Source: Daphnia carinata (taxonomy: Eukaryota; Arthropoda; Branchiopoda; Diplostraca; Daphniidae). Taken from it: a stretch of DNA of 64,000 nt. Location of the stretch: positions 964,501 to 1,028,500 of the forward strand of contig NC_081331.1 in assembly GCF_022539665.2 (NCBI RefSeq), given 5' to 3'. Position numbers and translations under genes: made by a program. The notes beneath the pieces were generated by a model, which saw only the letters and a program-made list of their open reading frames with translations, had not been told where the DNA came from and ran no database searches. The stretch's first letter is position 1; each line of letters opens with the position of its first letter. This document shows, in pieces, positions 33,374 to 47,023 of the stretch.

Positions 33374-36300
33374 TTAGAAGACCGGGATTCTATCGCGAGG
33401 TGTATAGGCCAGGTCATCATCCAAGGTAAGAAGGGTCTTGAAAAGAAAAACATTATGCAATACGTTTTCAGAGGAATTCATGGCTTATGTTATATCTAAA
33501 TCTGATTGTTACCATAAAAGAGAAAAACAGACTGGCTGCAGATAGGAAATGCCAAATGTCATGGAAATCGTAGAAACTAAGAATCGCACATTCCTGATTG
33601 AAAACTCGCGATTCAGCAGCACGTTTCTGGGGATGCAAAACAATCAGTGAAATGAGATCAATTAGTTCAAGAGGAACCAACCATTTAAAACGCTGATATT
33701 ACCCTCCATGTAATGGCCTTATTGATGAAAAAATACATTGCGGCACCCCACGAAAGTGAAGCCAAGCAAATGTAAAATACCGCCTGACCCAGAATTTTCT
33801 CACCATGACGCAATTTCATGATAATGTAGAATGAGGTGTACAACATCAGATTGGTGATGAAAATCGCTAACATGTACGAGGCGAAATCCGGTGGACGTTC
33901 CATCAATCCATAAACCGCCAACCCCACGTTAGTTAAATTTCCTATAACCAATAGGAACATGCGATCGACGTACATTGGTCGAAACCACTACAATCGAAAA
34001 TGAAATGAGTTGAGCTTGAAACGATAATTCAAATTCAATAAAAACTATTTACATTCGATGGCCCTGCTTGGAAATCGTTCCAAAAGACCACGTAAATTCG
34101 TTTGAAAACACCAAAGTCTGTGAAAGAAATTAAAAGATTATAGAAAAACTGAAGATTCGTAACCTTAGAGACCCGTTTACATACTTAATTTCCATCTTCC
34201 CATATAATATACTTGCGCAGATAAGGCTATGCAAGCCAGTAGATGAAGTGCAGAGAATACAATTCGGAATGCCAAATTGTCTTCGAATACTGAGATGACA
34301 CCAATCAGAACAACAAAAGCCAAAACAGCAAAAGCCGCATGTGCCTCGGCATTGATATCTGGATGACGAGTTTGGTAAATTTTCAACATGCAAAGCATGC
34401 TTATCACATACATGAAAGTGGTATCTACAGAAAAAAAGTAATAATAAAATTAACATTTGCCTGAGGTATAGCATTAGGAACATGGGCGGGGAGTATTACC
34501 AAACTGATAGTTGGCATGCGTCGGACAGATGTGGTAACAGGCACTTAGTACGCCTTCGACCTTTTTAAAATGTAATATCAGGTAAAAGTTGAAAGGAAAT
34601 TATCACACATGTCTGTTGGAATATGACATTGTTGCCACTAAATTTGATAAAGGCAAGGAAATCAATACCATTAATGCTGTTCCCATGGCATAGAAAAGGC
34701 CGTAATGTTGAGGGATCCCATAAAACTGTGGGATAAAACACGGTACAATATGAAGGCTTGTTTAATACTCATAAACAATATTCACCTTTTCTAACCGATC
34801 GTGATTTGCTTGTGCTTGCCGCCTGAGAACATCTCGGCGAGCGGTGTTAATGATGAAAAGAAGCCCTAGTAGGACGTAGCCAAGATTTGAGTAGACATGG
34901 TTAAAATCCGTCAAATCTCCCAAAGGATGGGCGCAGAGGAAGTTAAAGTAGCACAGGTCTTGATCACCCGTATCGTTTAAGACCTGGATTTTTCAAAAAT
35001 GGTAAATGGAATGGATGGAGCGGTAATCTTATAAAATGGTAGTACTTTTTGGTAAATGATGACCAGTTGCAAGACTGGCAGAGCATAAAATATCGCCACC
35101 TGTTCAAATATATGAAAAATATCTAAAATGAAAAAAGTCATTTTTATACCATTGAAATTATGGAAACCCACGATCAGCAAGTTCCACATGTAGAGTTGAG
35201 ATTTTTTGCCGTGGAATCGAGACCCTTTGTGAGATAGGTCAGCGACGAACAGAAAGGTTTTGGTCCGTACAACATTTTTGTCACTGTACGCATCAGGCAT
35301 AAGATCAATGTCGGTAATGTCTAGTGACGAAGAAGAGCGTGAAAGATTTTCTGACTCCAAATCTCTTACAACAGGAGCCTGACCGATGATCGCTATGAGA
35401 CAAAACAGTTGAAATTGATAAAAATACAGAAACCAACTCGAATTTTAATCTGGAAATCCGAAATACTTACGCGTAGAAATGGACCCATAACGGGAAGGCC
35501 TATTTCGTGCTTCAAGTAAACTTGGTTCTAACACATCGGGGATAGTGCTAAAACAATAGAGCATAAAAAAGTATAAAGGATTACCATAACCAATAACATA
35601 ACCACCAAAATGAATTACTTTCTGCACGTGAAGCAAAAGGCAACAAAGGCCCCAACATAGAAGAGAGCAAATATCCCCAAAACTCCTATAACGGCAGCCA
35701 TAAAATCAATGTAGCTAACCTGGCATCCAACGGAGAATGAGCGAAAAGTGTTCTGAACATTATTGGAAAATAGTTTTACCTTTTCATGAATGACAAAATG
35801 AACAGTTTTCTGTCTCAATGGCGGTGGGTTGTTTCGTTTACCAGTACATTCATAATCATCAGCTTTGACGACAAAGACAAAGAAAAAGCCAAACGGAAAT
35901 CTTTCGCGCTGAGTACAATATGAACGTTAGATTTTCTTTATCACATTTAAACTTGGTTGTCGTAGATCCGTCTTTAAAACATCACTTACACTTATGGTCA
36001 TTCCGGTTTTGTTCATCAGTGTTTGCCAAATTCCATCATATTTTAGATCATGATCCATGTCGAACACGGGGCACTACATTTTAAAATACGATATGTTTGC
36101 AATTTAGCTAGAATATTAGATCAATGCGCGAGAAACCTTTAATACCGTTAAGTTTTGGACCGAGACTGACATACAATAGTCATCATCTGAAGTAACCGTA
36201 AGTAGTACATTCGTAACACCTTCAGGAAATAGGAATTGGTAATACTTCGGCTCAGAGGCCGTCAACGCAACTGTGTGATTTTCGTCCAGCCTGAAAAAGA

Positions 36301-37163
36301 AAATAATTTGAGAAGAGTTGTCATGAGTGTAGGCCACCACCATTTTCTTAAAGAACAAAGGGCCTACTCGACAACGAAGTCTGCGATAGGAGAAACAGAG
36401 GCAACAAAGCTCAAGTTTTTGGGATCTGACGTGGATACTCCGAGGAAAAATTCGTGTTCCACGCTTTCGTTACGTTTTAACGGCTCCGTGCAGAGTTGAC
36501 GGCTCACACTGCTGTACTCTTGCCTAAGGGAAGATATTGTTACTGCTGGAATAAATTCAGAGTATTATCATATTGTATATGATATACCATCCACTTGCAG
36601 TTTCAAGCAAAAGTGGGAGTTGCCACGACAGAACTGCTTTTTGTTGCCTAACGACTACAAGAATAGGGTTTTCTCTGAAAGCAGTTTGGCTAGTAACTTG
36701 AACTGATAAGGCTTGGTTTTCCAAAAGCTAAAAGTGTGTGTCAATGAGAATTATTTATTTATATAAGGTTATTTTTGATAAAACATTTTTCATACATACA
36801 TCTTGTTTGTAGGAATACTGGAAAATGTATTCCAATGTGGAGTTGACAGCAAAACTGTATTTTTGGTTGAGTTTTGCATCTATGACCCTGGTATGAACCT
36901 TCTGCTGATACCTTGAAACTGAGTTTGTATCATAACTCAAGTCTTTTCTGACAGCAGAATGACTATTTCCTGGTTTGGAATAAAAGCAGTTTACGACGTG
37001 ATGTATTTCTATTACGAATAAATATTTTAGGAAGTAACCTACGTTTGAAGGCGTATCTCGCCCTGGCAAGACTGTCGATTTGAACTGCAGCAAAGTAAGT
37101 GCCCAACAAAGCGGCAACCAAAGCTGTTATCGACAACAATTTTATTTTTGTGGCGGTGTTCAT
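33374..37163 (-). CDS. sid-1: SID-1 family systemic RNA interference channel (SIDT homologue)
   Basis: Nineteen exons: 37043-37163, 36800-36969, 36588-36727, 36368-36523, 36137-36290, 35990-36073, 35780-35908, 35619-35719, 35471-35547, 35172-35392, 35046-35099, 34786-34983, 34669-34725, 34500-34560, 34185-34424, 34053-34117, 33703-33987, 33513-33626, 33374-33436. They close to 829 residues, the family length. The start is hydrophobic (about 8-27). A β-rich extracellular region reaches about residue 320, and then multiple membrane helices follow. Landmarks are [65 protein letters not shown] and HDIWHFLSAASLFF. The C-terminus is LLTLDDDL...RDRIPVF. CREST-superfamily metal residues are present (Ser560, His564, Asp575, His793, His797). 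SID-1 proteins import dsRNA and sterols. The exon 5 donor is ambiguous by three codons. Confidence 0.93.
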
Positions 37164-37438
37164 GCTAATTCTTTAAAACATCGAGCAGTACTCGATGAAT
37201 GACATGGACCACAAATGAATCATACTAGTTAAAACGTCCGATAAGACTGACGTTTTGGACATGAAAAATACCTAGAAACTGCAGACTGCAAAACTCTGGA
37301 ACTGTTTCCGAAAATAACGGCATCTAGCGGTGAAAGTGCTCAATGATCTTTAAAAAAGAAGGAATTTCCGAACAGAATTTGTTGTGTATTGGTGTGTATA
37401 CTTGAGAACAAAAAAAAAAAAAGACAAGCAAAACGAAC

Positions 37439-39028
<1,590 letters not shown>

Positions 39029-39593
39029 GATGATGACAAGATGTTTCTGCAGCGCCTTACAGAAACAGAAAAAAGCCGAATAACTACCACTACTGCATTG
39101 CCAGATCGAGTTAAAAACATTACGCAGCTTACTCGAATTCAGCTTCAAGCGGCCAGAGCGCGCCAGCCGGCCAATGGCCCCATATGAGCTTATTTGAAAT
39201 AAGGGCACAATTGGCTTAAGAATTTTTACCCTGTTTGAGATTGTAATAATATATCGTTTCTAAAGCTATTCGTGTGAATAACGTTCGAAATAATTGCAAT
39301 TTTGTATTCCAACTCACAAAAATGGGAAAAAATTAAAAATAACGTTATGTTTATTTTATATATATGAAGTTCTTTTTTAATGTATTTTTTGGTTCGAAAA
39401 TCACGTCTAGAATTTTTTTTTAAATTTGTCAAATCAATTCCGAAAACTAGAACACTATCAAATCGTCAATCTTATTTATACATAGTACGTAAGGCGAAAT
39501 AATTCTTGATTACATAAGGCGACATAAATTATTGTAATATAACTCTTCATTTGTCTTGCAATCTTATTTGGTCACTCGGTAAGTTTTTAGGCA
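39029..39593. other. Gap between Rpt3 start and TECPR2 end
   Basis: Contains the Rpt3 promoter and the TECPR2 3' end, both minus strand. No TATA box is obvious for Rpt3. Nothing else is recognised. Confidence 0.4.
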
Positions 39594-42500
39594 TTATAGT
39601 AAGACCCAGTCTTCATCTAGATGTAGGACTTCATAGCGTTGTCCTTCGTCGCTTTTCAAAGGGGATGATGTCAATAATTGGTAAACCTCCCCGTTGGAGT
39701 CTAAAACCCATAATTTGTCATCGATAGTCACTAAAATTGAAAATAATCGATATTATCGATCCCTGAATACGTCAGATAAATGACTACCTACCAGAAATGT
39801 ATCTGAATGAGCCGGGTATCATATACCATTTGTTTCCAGAGTGATTTTGCTGTGTAATACCACTTCGGCGAAAAATAGAACCGTTGTTCGTCAATGCCCA
39901 GATGGCGTTCCCACTATATTGGAATACAGTTTAAAAAGGAAAAAAAATTTATACACATTATAAAAAATTAATTATTTGTAAAACTAGTCGAATATAGTTT
40001 GTAACAAGAGATGTTTCACTACACATAAAGTTACCTGACAGCGAGCTGAGTAGCCTCGACACCTTCGACAAGGTTCCATCCCGTGCCGATGGGTAGCTGG
40101 CGTGTTACACCTTCTCTGACGTAGACGCAGCCATTGTTGTCCAAAGCCCACACGGCCAGATTGGAAGAAACATGGATCTACAAAGCGACTATCAGCAAGC
40201 GATTTCTTTTTTAAATTTAAAGCTCTATCTACTACCTCTTTAAAAGATATATCAAGTTCATCAACAGCAATCCAAGCAGGTGCCAGAAGAGTGGGAGGTC
40301 CATTATCACCAGATCGAAAATAGATTTGGCCGTGTTGATCACATGCCCAAGCTAACTCAGGGCCTAACGACACATAGCGTAGTCTGCTGCTCGATTGGAA
40401 TTGCGCGGTGGATAAATTGACCCAGCCGCTGCCAATGGGATTAGAATTTTTCACGCGAACGAATATTTCTCCGTCAGTGGTCAAAAGCCAAAGTTGATTG
40501 CCTATAACGGAAAGGTGGAGGATGGGGCTATCTGTTGGTAGAGACACTTGTTCTAATTGTTCATCGCCGTAAAAGCAATACAACCGTTGCTTATCATCGA
40601 CAAGCCAAACGACGCCCACTTTATCTTCATGGTTGAATCCGTTTGCGCTTATTTTATGCCACGACTGAACATCGTTGTAATGAAGTCCATTGGCCCAGTT
40701 AACTTTTTCCCAAGAATATCCTATTCCAGGAAGAATGTCATATATATCGAAGTTAGGAAAAATAAAAGATGAAGAACAAAAAAATTTCGTTTTTGTTTTT
40801 ACCTATTAAATTTTGAGCTGTCATCAAGAGAGAAGATCCAAGAAGTGCCAAGCAAATACGTGAATTGGTCACGGCCATTTCAAAGCGAGAGCTTTGACGT
40901 TTGAAAATGGACGAAACGTTGAGCCAATTGGCACTTTTAAGCTGCCATTCAGGTGGTAACACGGAAGACACCTGCCACCATCGCTTGTCATGTGCAGTTC
41001 TGAAGAACATTTGCTCTGACTGATTGAGAGCCCATAAATAACGGGCGGGACTTAGCGCCATGGTTAATAGTTCTCCAGGAGTATCTTGGCGTTGCCAACC
41101 GACTCCCATAGGTGATTTATTGTTAATCCTTGATCGACAGTATAGAGCTCCGTTGGTCAAGAGGACGAAAACAAGGTCGCTGTGACAACGAAGCTGCGAA
41201 ACGGTTCCCGGTACGTCAACTAGAACCATTTTTTTTGGAGACTTGACGGATCGATAACTAACGGATCCATTAGTATGTAGCATCCAAATATAATCATCCA
41301 CGGTGTCCGGGGAAACCTACAAGACAAATTAATGAGCTTTTTAAGTGTTTAAATATATTCGTAAAATGTAAACATTTACCAACTGAACTATGCCAATGGA
41401 TGAAATGTAGCTGTCTAATGTGTTCCAGTGCTGTGCAACTGGACAGTGTGGATTGACAATCAGGCCTTGGTAGGCGGTTCCTTTATAAAGTCTCCAAAGC
41501 TGCTGGCCACAACTAGAAACAGCAATTTGGCTAGCGGGCGTTTCAATGGGTAACCAATCCCTAGCCTGAAAGGAGGACTCTGTTGACTGATAATAAACGT
41601 ATTTGTGGCCGTAGATGATGACGACATAGTGCTGACTTGCCGATACACTTGTCACCTTTTGCTTAGCATCTATTGGACAAATAATCCATTCTGACAATTC
41701 CTCCTGTAAGGGGAAAAAATGTTAAATTACACGTTTTTGTATCAACAATAACGGTCTTTCTTACTACTGAAATATTTTCATAATCTCCACTCGAAACAGC
41801 CAGGTGACTGGGGGTTGATTCTGTGGTAGTAATTATTGAATGCGGGTTGCTCTTGTCGTGTGGATCTTCATTTGCGTAAATACTACACACTGTATCTTTT
41901 GAATTGTCCTCAAGTTCTTCATTAATGGAGGAGGTATCCTCTGAAACAGGGACTGCGTTTTCCATTTCAGAACCAGCAGGATGATCCATTTGTTCAGTCT
42001 CCACAACTGGTTCTTCATCAACTTGAGTTGGTTCGTTTGGACTGTTAATCACCTGATCCAAATGTAACAGCTGAGCAAGAAGTTGATCTTTCCTCTTCAG
42101 TTCTTCAAGAAAATCATCTTTGACAGCAGGAGGAGAGGATGCATTCTCCAACCAAGTCTCCACTCCGTTCACAGGTGTAGTTTCACATGGTTCTACGAAA
42201 GGCACCACATCATCTTGAGCATAAAATTTGCGGTTAAGTTTCAATTTTCGCTTCCGACCGATGTACGACCCATAGACCAATTGTTCTTCCTCTGGACAAA
42301 TAGATCCTTCCATCGGCGAGGCTTGGCCAGACGATCCGTTTGAAAGTGGAGAATCAAAATGATTCGATTCTGAACGATTCATTCCTTCCGTTTGTGACAT
42401 GGGTGAGGATCGTTCTACCGATGAAGTTGGACTCGGAGTTCGCGTACGATTTAAGAAATGTGGTTGGATCGGTTTAGGTGGTGGACATCTGCTGATTGGT

Positions 42501-43918
42501 ACCGTTTTCATGTCATTGAAAAGTGGAGCTAACGCGTTGGATAGCGATTCTATGATGTATGGAGCTGTGTTTGTTACGGGAACGGACAACGGTTTGATAT
42601 CGACATCGGAGATTTTGTTGGCTAATTTCGTAATGGTTGACTGGAAGGTCGGTTTGGTTAACGGTAATTTATCTCTCCAGCCAGAAAGTAAGGATCGGTC
42701 GAGCGTGGCAGACGAAGACGGAAGAGTGGGGGATCGGTCGGGCCGGTCGGAAATGCGGATCAAAATGCGGTTTTCTAGCAAAAGAAATATCTCGTTGTGG
42801 AAAATAGCTGCATGCCGGAGGCTTTTGGGATTGAAACGACTAGAACAAAGGACGGACACTTGTCCCGATTCGTCCCCCATTCGACCGGTATCTAAAATGA
42901 AAAGGCTAGTGGGGCTGTGAGTTAAAACAAAGCCATTGCTTAGGCAATAAACGGGTCCGAAGTGGGGGTCTTCTACGTTGCGATATTCTTCGTGAATGGA
43001 TAATAAAATTAGTTTGGAACGTGGCTTTGAAAGGGATTCCTTGAATATCAAAGTCTGGCGGACGGACCCTTGACAATCGGAGAGCCAAAGGCGAGTTCCT
43101 GGGCGGGCGCTGTAGATAACCGTTTCATTTCCAAAATAGCCAAAATCAGCTCCAAATGGCGCTGGATTTTTACGATCTTGTAGACCCACTTGATTTTGTT
43201 TCGTGTCGTGGGCAACAATCTCTGCAACCAACGTTCTTTTCATAGAAGAAACTAGTACAATGTTGTTTTCTAGTGGGTGAAATCGGAGTTGGACAATAGC
43301 TGATGGTTCAAGCAGAACTTGTTTGATTGGACAAATGATGTTGTGCTCAAATTTGCTAAGAAAAACTCTCCCTTCTTCATCACCAGATAATAGCTGAATT
43401 CCACTTCCATCCCAACAGAGCGTAGTAACAGAAGACTTATGTTCACCACTAAACATTGTTATCTGCATTACATAATTGCAAATTTAAAAAATGACTCCAA
43501 GCAACATACAAAGTATGATACTTACAGGGCTTGACTGCACAGCATTTGTGGAAAATATGGCAACTGTTCCTGCAAGATTGCCAGCCGCCAGGATTTCTCC
43601 ATATTGACAAAGGGTAATAGCTAAGGCTGTAATAGGTATGAATTTGTCATCAACACTTCTTCTGCTCACACTATGATTGCTGCGACCGAACCAAAACAGA
43701 ACTCCAGCATTCGAACCCAATACTATTGAATCACAACTTATGGTGACACAGGTCAGAATAAGTTCTTTAGACACAAATCCTTGGTGAAACCTCGGAGGAA
43801 TCTTTTCAATTACGTGAGAAAGAGGGGCCCATTCTCTATAAACGGGGTGGTCAGTCGGTCCATTTTTATGTTGATTTTGCGATGCACGTTGTGTAATACC
43901 GACGATTGTTCCGCTCAT
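39594..43918 (-). CDS. TECPR2: Tectonin beta-propeller repeat-containing protein 2
   Basis: Eight exons (43526-43918, 41765-43462, 41380-41703, 40803-41316, 40236-40720, 40035-40177, 39792-39913, 39594-39730) give 1271 residues. The N-terminal third is a WD40-like propeller (REWAPLSHVIEKIPP, LLSGDEEGRVFLS, SAIVQLRFHP-like AIVQLRFHP, ARPGTRLWLSD). A disordered, acidic and Ser-rich middle follows. The C-terminal half is made of tectonin blades (ALDNNGCVYVREG, ELAWACDQHGQIYFRSG, LAPAWIAVDE, AIWALTNNGSIFRRSG). The protein ends DEDWVLL, a LIR-type peptide as in vertebrate TECPR2. In vertebrates TECPR2 links ATG8 proteins, HOPS and ER exit sites, and its loss causes a neuropathy. The N-terminal block REW/CPL...IP identifies TECPR2 rather than TECPR1. 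Confidence 0.92.
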
Positions 43919-44681
43919 GCTGTCGTCTTCGGAGTGAACGGCCTAAAACCAGCACTTGTGAAGTTCAGTAATCTTGAAATCTGTTTTCAGCCAGTCAATT
44001 TTTAGCACAGATAAATCTTTCCGTGCCAACCTTTATGAGTCATTTCTAGATAGTGGTTCTTTTTACACTACGTAGTATATCTATGTAAACACCTGTCAAA
44101 AGAAAAAGTAGTCTGCTAGACTAGTTACAGTTTTTGACGTCGAAATCGTAATCGACTTGTGTGCTAACGCTTGAAACAAAAGTTTCAAATGCAAATCTAG
44201 CGAAAATTTTTCATTTCAATTTTACTTGAGTTGTTCTTAACGTTGTTATCAAATTGCTGTCGTGTAAATATGGGCATGTGTACTTGATCAAGAATTCCGC
44301 ATGTTCAGTGAACTTTTAAAAGGAAAAAACGTTGGAAATGCGAAGTGTTCATTGTTTCGAGCCAGAGTGAGAACGGCTTGATGGATGGCATTAATTAATG
44401 AAGCAACAAAAACAGTTTCCTGATAAATGGAAGAACATGTTAAGGCAGGAAAGCTTAAAAAAGAAAGATAAAGAAGTGGGCGGTGCATATACGACGACGA
44501 AGAAGGGGTCCGTACGTTGTATATGCAGTGCAGTTGGGTTTTATTTTTTATGTGCGAGCGGATCGCACATGCTCGATGACCCAGACAAAAGCTGCTGCTG
44601 GCTGCTGAGGGGTTTCAACTTGAAAAATGAGAAGGGGGTGGGGGTTGAAACTTCCTCTTTTTTTTTCTCGTTCCCCTGGAA
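43919..44681. other. Intergenic region upstream of TECPR2 and the 146-residue gene
   Basis: No coding sequence is supported. It should hold the TECPR2 promoter at its left end and upstream regulatory sequence for the plus-strand gene whose TATA box is at 44682. Confidence 0.4.
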
Positions 44682-44687
44682 TATAAG
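44682..44687 (+). promoter_or_regulatory. TATA box of the 146-residue protein gene
   Basis: TATAAG within GGAATATAAGCAG. About 30 bp downstream, near 44712, the sequence could start a transcript. A 5' UTR intron (donor AAAG|GTAAAA near 44779, acceptor GGTTTTAG ending 44848) would then lead to the ATG at 44858. Confidence 0.55.
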
Positions 44688-44857
44688 CAGTACCACTAGT
44701 GACTTCGATCCGATCTAGTCGACACTCTTGTTGACTCTCGGTTTGAAAACTTTGATTTTTCTCCCCCACACACAAAAGGTAAAACAAAAACCTACGTTGA
44801 AAATTGTTTTTGACCTACACTATTGAAATTTTATTGAACCGGTTTTAGTTGCGCATA

Positions 44858-45298
44858 ATGGAACAGAACTATTTCATCGACGATCCCCTGGTTGCTTACA
44901 AGGCTAACTTAGCCCAAGTTCTACATTGTTTACTCTGGACGGATGAGGGGGAGGAGAACAGAAGAGGAAACGATTCCGGTGAGTTGTTGGCTTCCACCCT
45001 GCGGCAGCATCTGCGCAAACAACTGGCTTTCACCGAATACGTCCAACTACAAACATCTGCCCGGCTCGTGTCCGTTGACATCCGTGATAATGGCAACAAC
45101 TTGCCTGCCATTACGACTAACACAGCAATCCAGCGCCAGATTGCCGCCGTGACTGATGATGATGACGACTTGATCCGACGTCGTACATTGCTGATGGAAT
45201 GCTTTCAGGGCGTCAATCTCCATTACTCGAGTTACACCCAACAACGTCTGACCCCTCCACCATCTCCTACACTCAGTCAAATTGGGCCTAGTCTTTGA
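44858..45298 (+). CDS. Uncharacterised 146-residue protein
   Basis: A single coding exon starting MEQNYFIDDPLVAYK. No family is recognised. The first half looks helical (ANLAQVLHCLLW; LASTLRQHLRKQLAFTEYVQL). The middle carries a five-Asp run next to LIRRRTLLMECFQG, and the C-terminus is LTPPPSPTLSQIGPSL, with a proline-directed phosphorylation look. There is no signal peptide or membrane helix, so it is probably nuclear or cytoplasmic. The upstream TATA box, the likely 5' UTR intron and an AATAAA at about 45499 support a real gene. The coding density also supports it: the frame stays open across a sequence less AT-rich than its surroundings. Confidence 0.65.
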   Translation: MEQNYFIDDPLVAYKANLAQVLHCLLWTDEGEENRRGNDSGELLASTLRQHLRKQLAFTEYVQLQTSARLVSVDIRDNGNNLPAITTNTAIQRQIAAVTDDDDDLIRRRTLLMECFQGVNLHYSSYTQQRLTPPPSPTLSQIGPSL

Positions 45299-45786
45299 GT
45301 AACATTGTTCTAAAATTCACAAGGCGTATACGAGTGCAATTATTTACGTTTACTTTCATTATTTTGAATGTCATCGAGTACCCTAGTCGTTGTCTGCCAT
45401 CTTTGCCATTGTTCGAATTATCGATTTGGCAATGTTCCAATAACTCAGTTGAAACTGTTCAGTATTAAAATGATCCACAAAATGCACTAAAAAAAAGGGA
45501 AATAAAACACAAATGATTTGTATTGCCAGTTTGGAAGAAAGTAGGCTTTGAAAAATGACTAGAAAAGGCTGTCGGTCACAAAAGTTTTCGAAATTAGGTA
45601 ATTATAAGTGAAACGAAATTAAACGTTCGAAAATCATGAACAATTTTTTTTTTTTTTTCTGGTTTCTGTTTTCATTGTTAAAATTGCACTGGTCGTTGTC
45701 AGCGATGTATGACATTTCCGAAAAAGATCTGCAGATTTTTCCTGGAATCCATACACGTTGTGGAAGAGAGTCGACTATGATAGTGT
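45299..45786. other. Convergent 3' region between two short genes
   Basis: Between the stops of the 146-residue gene (+) and the Orange-like gene (-). GGAAATAAAACAC at about 45496-45508 is the likely polyadenylation signal for the plus-strand gene. A T16 run lies near 45643. Confidence 0.45.
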
Positions 45787-46479
45787 TCACGGAATCACGT
45801 TGTTCGATGATGGGCCGGGATTACTAGCGACGTGAGATCGGCGGCTGTCCAGGTGTTGCTGCAATTGCTGGATAACTGGATGGTCGGCATTCAGTTTTTC
45901 CTCTTCCATGAGATAGCGGATAGCCTCTTTACTGCAATACTCGTAACCTGCCAAAGTGGCATCGCTCACATGACCAATCTCATCATCTTCCGATTCGTCT
46001 TCTTCGTCGGGACTGCCGCAATCGGATTCCGGTGGTGATGGAGGACGATGAAGCCGACTAGCCTCTTCACAAACGAATGGACGAACCAAAGCCACAGCTA
46101 AAGCCCCTGGTCCCTGCTGGTCACCTGGAGCTGCCTGATAAGCTGTTCGATGAGGGTTCGATCCGTGATCAGCTACCTCTGTCGTAGTTACAAGTGATCA
46201 TTTTTTTAAAACCACACGATGACATCTGCTATGGCCTGGTATTTATAGAAAGCAGCAGACAGCTGCCCTTTTCGAGGAAATCAAAACACTTACCTAAAAG
46301 AGATCGAACTCGTCGTGTGTCTTGCTGACGAGAACTTTCATCTCCTTCCTTTCGTCAGGTTATTTTGAAAGAAGAAGACATGAAATAAGGTTAACGTGTT
46401 ATTATTACTGAAATGAAAACGATTGTATATTTACAGACAAATGACGTTTGCGGCTTTCCATTGTTGATGCGTTATCCAT
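45787..46479 (-). CDS. Short protein with an Orange-like segment and no bHLH
   Basis: Three exons (46435-46479, 46294-46348, 45787-46178) join in phase into 163 residues. The N-terminus (MDNASTMESRKRHLS) is basic. A Pro/Ser segment (RPPSPPESDCGSP) and a strongly acidic run (EEDESEDDE) follow. The segment AGYEYCSKEAIRYLMEEE continues to HPVIQQLQQHL, about residues 110-145. It resembles the Orange domain of Hairy/E(spl)-type repressors (AGF..C..EV..FL...HL). No basic helix-loop-helix is encoded in the exons I can join. It may be an Orange-only cofactor or an unrelated helical domain; the family call is uncertain. Confidence 0.6.
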
Positions 46480-47023
46480 GCTGACTTGAAAGTCTGTCGC
46501 CAGCGAGTTCCGAGCGTCGTTTGACCACACGATTCAAAGTTATAGACGGTCTATATGTCCAGTGAGAAATGGAGACAAGTCAAATTGGGGGGGGGGGGGG
46601 GGGGGCTATGGAGCGCAGTGCAGTATCGCAGGGCACAATCACATGATTCGTTTAAAGATGGGCATCACGTACGTATACTATTGCCCGAACTTCCGGTAGT
46701 TCTATAGCACAATATCACTTGCTACACGCGCGCTGCAGAGTTTCACCCAACAATCAATTCAATTCATTAATGGTGAAACTTTTGTTTTACAGTAATCCTT
46801 GATAATATTTCACGGGAGACACGGAGTTTCAGTTCTGGTTGGGATCGAACAACATAAGCTACTGGTTCTTTGGCTGTTGTTGAAGTAAGGGAAATCGTTT
46901 GAATTGCTCCCCGAAAAAAAGGCAAAAAGAAAAAAACAGATGGAGGGAGTCGAAGGGGGCCAAAGAGGATGGGGCAGACGGCAGGTGTCTCGTGCTAGAG
47001 GGGAGGCCGCAACTCCCTCTTGG
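46480..47023. other. Region upstream of the Orange-like gene
   Basis: Contains the promoter of the minus-strand Orange-like gene, including a TATAGAC-G-GTCTATA near-palindrome at about 46539 that could supply a minus-strand TATA-like element. A 19-base poly-G run is at 46587-46605. No other gene is seen. Confidence 0.4.

Noticed and set aside
42399-42920. A 173-codon plus-strand ORF
   Set aside because: It is antisense to the large TECPR2 exon 2, which has consistent phase and family motifs.
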